From positions 1 through 27,008 of the forward strand of contig JAEXLY010000081.1 of the NCBI GenBank assembly GCA_023444765.1: a DNA stretch of 27,008 nucleotides. The letters are read 5' to 3'. This document shows, piece by piece, positions 25,104 through 27,008 of this stretch. How positions within the stretch are numbered: position 1 is the stretch's first letter; each line of letters opens with the position of its first letter. Made by a program: the position numbers and the translations under genes. The DNA comes from Pseudomonadota bacterium (GTDB lineage Bacteria; Pseudomonadota; Gammaproteobacteria; Xanthomonadales; Xanthomonadaceae). The notes under the pieces are model-generated. The model did not search any database. It saw only the letters and a program-made list of their open reading frames with translations, and was not told where the DNA came from.

Positions 25104-25703
25104 TCACGGCGTCTCGCTGGAGGACTCCAGGCTGCGCATCAGCTCCTCCTCCTGCCGCTTGAGTTCCGCGGCCCGCTGGCGAGCGGCGCGCAGGCGTGCG
25201 GCCTCGCGCGAGGACACGCCCTGGAGGACGGTTTCGGCCTCCTGGCGCGCCAGCGATTCGGCTTCGGCCGTCTCGCGCAGGCGCGCGGCCTCCTCGGCCT
25301 GGATCTGCGCCTGGATGCGCAGCCGTTCGGCCTCCTGTCGCGCGCGTGCCGCCTCGCGGCGGCTGGCCTCCAGCAACAGGTCGGCGCGCTCGCGTTCGAG
25401 CCGGTCGATCTCGCGCCGGGCGACTTCGGTCTCCACCGCGACCTCGGCGGTCTCGACCCGCCACTGCGCCACCTCCAGCGCCGCGGGCCGGGCGCGGGCG
25501 CGCGCGGCGGCCAATGCCTGCAGCGCCTGGCGGGCCTGCATGCGTTCGAGCGAGGCCAGGGTGTTGCGGGCAGGGTCGGCGTCGATCGCGACCAGGCGCT
25601 GGGTCAGGCCGGCGACCGCCGGATCGCCGGCATCCTGCGCCTGCGCCAGCGGCAGGACCATCAGCAGGGACAGGCAGGCGATGCTGCGCAGGCTCTTGTT
25701 CAT
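25104..25703 (-). CDS. Periplasmic coiled-coil protein of unknown function
   Basis: This 199-aa protein starts with a clear signal peptide (MNKSLRSIACLSLLMVLPLAQAQ, cleavage expected after AQA or AQAQ). The rest is almost wholly alpha-helical and charged, with heptad-like runs rich in Ala, Arg, Glu and Gln from about residue 75 to the end (for example VARREIDRLERERADLLLEASRREA). The ATG at 25703 overlaps the stop of the DUF4398 lipoprotein (ATGA), so the two are coupled and probably act together in the cell envelope. A related arrangement in other species carries a C-terminal OmpA domain; no such domain is encoded here or downstream, and the protein simply ends in ESSSETP. I do not recognise a specific function. 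Confidence 0.78.
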   Translation of the reverse strand: MNKSLRSIACLSLLMVLPLAQAQDAGDPAVAGLTQRLVAIDADPARNTLASLERMQARQALQALAAARARARPAALEVAQWRVETAEVAVETEVARREIDRLERERADLLLEASRREAARARQEAERLRIQAQIQAEEAARLRETAEAESLARQEAETVLQGVSSREAARLRAARQRAAELKRQEEELMRSLESSSETP

Positions 25704-26086
25704 GGCGTCTGCTCCAGTTGCAGGCGCTCGCGCAGCCCGGCCACCTCGGCCCGGCGCTGTTCGAGTTCGGCACGCACAGCCGCCTCGCGGCTGCGCGCGG
25801 CGGCCAGGTCCCCCAGCGCGGCGGCGCGCAGTGCCAGCTCGCGCGCCTCGCCTTCGCGACGCTGGGCCATCGCGGCCTGCGCCTGGGTCAGCAGGCTGCC
25901 GGCGCGGGCGAGTTCGTCTGCTGCGTACTGTTCGGCATCGGCATCCGAGGCGCGCGACACCGCCTGCTGCGCAGCGGCCAGTTCGCCCGTGGGCGGCGGG
26001 GTCGTGGCGCAAGCCGTGAGCGCCAGCACGCATCCGCACACCAGTGCCTGCAGGGTCGTCCGGAAGTATGCGAAGCTTGTCGCCAT
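25700..26086 (-). CDS. DUF4398 domain lipoprotein
   Basis: This 128-aa protein is read from MATSFAYFRTT at 26086. It has a lipoprotein signal ending in the lipobox LTAC, with the lipidated Cys at residue 26. The mature part matches the DUF4398 pattern: ELAAAQQAVSRASDADAEQYAADELARAGSLLTQAQAAM followed by a charged helix. Ala follows the Cys, so outer-membrane sorting is expected. The frame extends further upstream to 26185, but that stretch has no signal-peptide character and crosses the divergent pilU promoter region. It overlaps the coiled-coil gene by ATGA. The family function is not known; a structural or stress-related envelope role is a guess from context. Confidence 0.85.
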   Translation of the reverse strand: MATSFAYFRTTLQALVCGCVLALTACATTPPPTGELAAAQQAVSRASDADAEQYAADELARAGSLLTQAQAAMAQRREGEARELALRAAALGDLAAARSREAAVRAELEQRRAEVAGLRERLQLEQTP

Positions 26087-26118
26087 TGGGGGGCCGTGCC
26101 GTTTACGGGTGCGCGGCC

Positions 26119-26147
26119 ATTGTCGACAGCCTTCGCCCGATGCGCAA
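26119..26147 (-). promoter_or_regulatory. Candidate promoter of the DUF4398 gene pair
   Basis: On the minus strand TTGCGC (26147-26142) and GACAAT (26124-26119) are separated by 17 bases, with three and four matches to the sigma-70 consensus boxes. It lies in the 91-base divergent gap between the lipoprotein gene and pilU and would give a leader of about 25 bases. No comparably clear promoter for pilU was seen. Confidence 0.3.
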
Positions 26148-26177
26148 CGGTCCGGGCGGGCCATTGGGGATTGGTAC

Positions 26178-27008
26178 ATGGACATCGGCTATTTCCTGAA
26201 GCTGATGGCGGAAAAGAACGCCTCGGACATGTTCCTCACGACCGGTGCGCCCGTGTACATCAAGGTCGAGGGCAAGCTGTACCCGCTGGGCAACACCGGC
26301 CTGCCGCCGGGCATGACCAAGAAGATCGCCTACTCGCTGATGGACGAGGGGCAGGTGCCCCAGTTCGAACGCGACCTCGAGCTCAACATGGCGATCTCGC
26401 TGCACGACTCGGGGCGCTTCCGCGTCAACGTGTTCAAGCAGCGCGGCGAGGTGGGCATGGTGATCCGCGCGATCCGCAACACCATCCCCACCATCGAGGA
26501 ACTGCAGCTGCCGCAGGTGCTCAAGGACATCATCATGGCCCCGCGCGGCCTGGTGCTGCTCGTGGGCTCCACCGGCTCGGGCAAGTCGACCTCGCTGGCC
26601 TCGATGATCGACTACCGCAACAGCACCACCTCGGGCCACATCCTCACCATCGAGGATCCGATCGAGTACCTGCACAAGCACAAGAAGTCGATCGTCAACC
26701 AGCGCGAGGTGGGCCTGGACACCCACGCCTTCCACAACGCGCTCAAGAACGCGATGCGCGAGGCGCCCGACGTCATCCTGATCGGCGAGATCCTGGACGC
26801 CACCACCATGGAGGCCGCCATCGCGTTCGCCGAGACCGGCCACCTGTGCCTGGCGACGCTCCACTCCAACAACGCCGACCAGACCATCGAGCGCATCCTC
26901 AACTTCTTCCCCGAGGCCGCGCACAAGAACGTGCTGATGAACCTCGCGCTGAACCTGCGCGCGGTGGTTTCGCAGCGCCTGGTGGTGGGCCTCGACGGTC
27001 GCCGCCTG
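26178..27008 (+). CDS. pilU: Type IV pilus retraction ATPase PilU (partial, 3' end outside window)
   Basis: The first 277 residues are present; the gene runs off the right edge. MDIGYFLKLMAEKNASDMFLTTGAPVYIKVEGKL is the PilT/PilU N-terminal domain. The ATPase core has Walker A GSTGSGKSTSLASMI, the Asp box ILTIEDPIEYLH, Walker B APDVILIGEI and the His box GHLCLATLHSNNADQ. It matches PilU rather than PilT in the N-terminus, in STTSGHILTIEDPIEYLHKHKKSIVNQREVGLDT, and in ERILNFFPEAAHKNVLMNLALNLRAVVSQRLV. PilU is an accessory motor that helps PilT retract pili under load. The start is ATG 26178, with GGGGA eight bases upstream. The residue after GEI is Leu, where PilT and Pseudomonas PilU have Arg. 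No pilT is seen upstream; the neighbour is divergent. Confidence 0.93.
   Translation, partial: MDIGYFLKLMAEKNASDMFLTTGAPVYIKVEGKLYPLGNTGLPPGMTKKIAYSLMDEGQVPQFERDLELNMAISLHDSGRFRVNVFKQRGEVGMVIRAIRNTIPTIEELQLPQVLKDIIMAPRGLVLLVGSTGSGKSTSLASMIDYRNSTTSGHILTIEDPIEYLHKHKKSIVNQREVGLDTHAFHNALKNAMREAPDVILIGEILDATTMEAAIAFAETGHLCLATLHSNNADQTIERILNFFPEAAHKNVLMNLALNLRAVVSQRLVVGLDGRRL

Overview
The window looks like a chromosomal segment from a high-GC gammaproteobacterium of the Xanthomonadaceae/Lysobacteraceae (Lysobacter, Luteimonas or Xanthomonas type). The main reason is gene order: a polysaccharide cluster ends directly on metB, which is followed by a CBS-domain cystathionine beta-synthase. From memory, metB is the classic border of the LPS O-antigen locus in Xanthomonas. 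The pilU gene at the right edge has a sequence style that fits the same group. No phage, IS, CRISPR or tRNA was seen.

Layout. (1) Positions 1-7690, plus strand: a tightly coupled operon, mostly with ATGA overlaps. It holds the tail of an unidentified gene, a WecD-like GNAT acyltransferase, an acyl carrier protein, a FabG-like SDR, an acyl-AMP ligase, a LuxE-like acyl-protein synthetase, a LuxC-like acyl reductase, a small 4-TM EamA/SMR-type transporter, a SAM methyltransferase and a WecE-like TDP-4-keto-6-deoxyhexose transaminase. (2) Positions 7787-21571, minus strand: a convergent operon, read from metB towards the centre. It holds a GT4 glycosyltransferase, Wzm, Wzt with a C-terminal domain, an FkbM methyltransferase fused to a long coiled coil, a 1207-aa protein with three GT4 domains, Gmd, Rmd, a GT-C type membrane protein and a zinc-ribbon methyltransferase. 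(3) Positions 21594-26086, minus strand: housekeeping genes metB, cystathionine beta-synthase, a YdcH-like small protein, a coiled-coil periplasmic protein and a DUF4398 lipoprotein. (4) Position 26178 to the end, plus strand: pilU, cut by the window.

How the genes may work together. Gmd and Rmd make GDP-D-rhamnose. The multi-domain glycosyltransferases would polymerise it. The FkbM/coiled-coil protein is a good candidate for a chain terminator and length ruler like WbdD, and Wzm/Wzt would export the capped chain, so this half reads as an ABC-transporter-dependent D-rhamnan O-antigen. The plus-strand operon looks like a factory for an N-acylated TDP-4-amino-4,6-dideoxygalactose. Its acyl group is unusual because it appears to be made by a luciferase-type fatty acid reductase pair (LuxE/LuxC) working with a carrier protein. 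The small transporter and the GT-C protein suggest that this sugar may be added to the polymer in the periplasm.

The most interesting system is the ACP/SDR/ligase/LuxE/LuxC module inside a sugar operon. A second point is the FkbM-coiled-coil ruler candidate. A multi-hairpin element with a U-tract, upstream of the ydcH-like gene, may be an undescribed RNA or terminator. All functional assignments come from reading motifs by eye; no database search was run.
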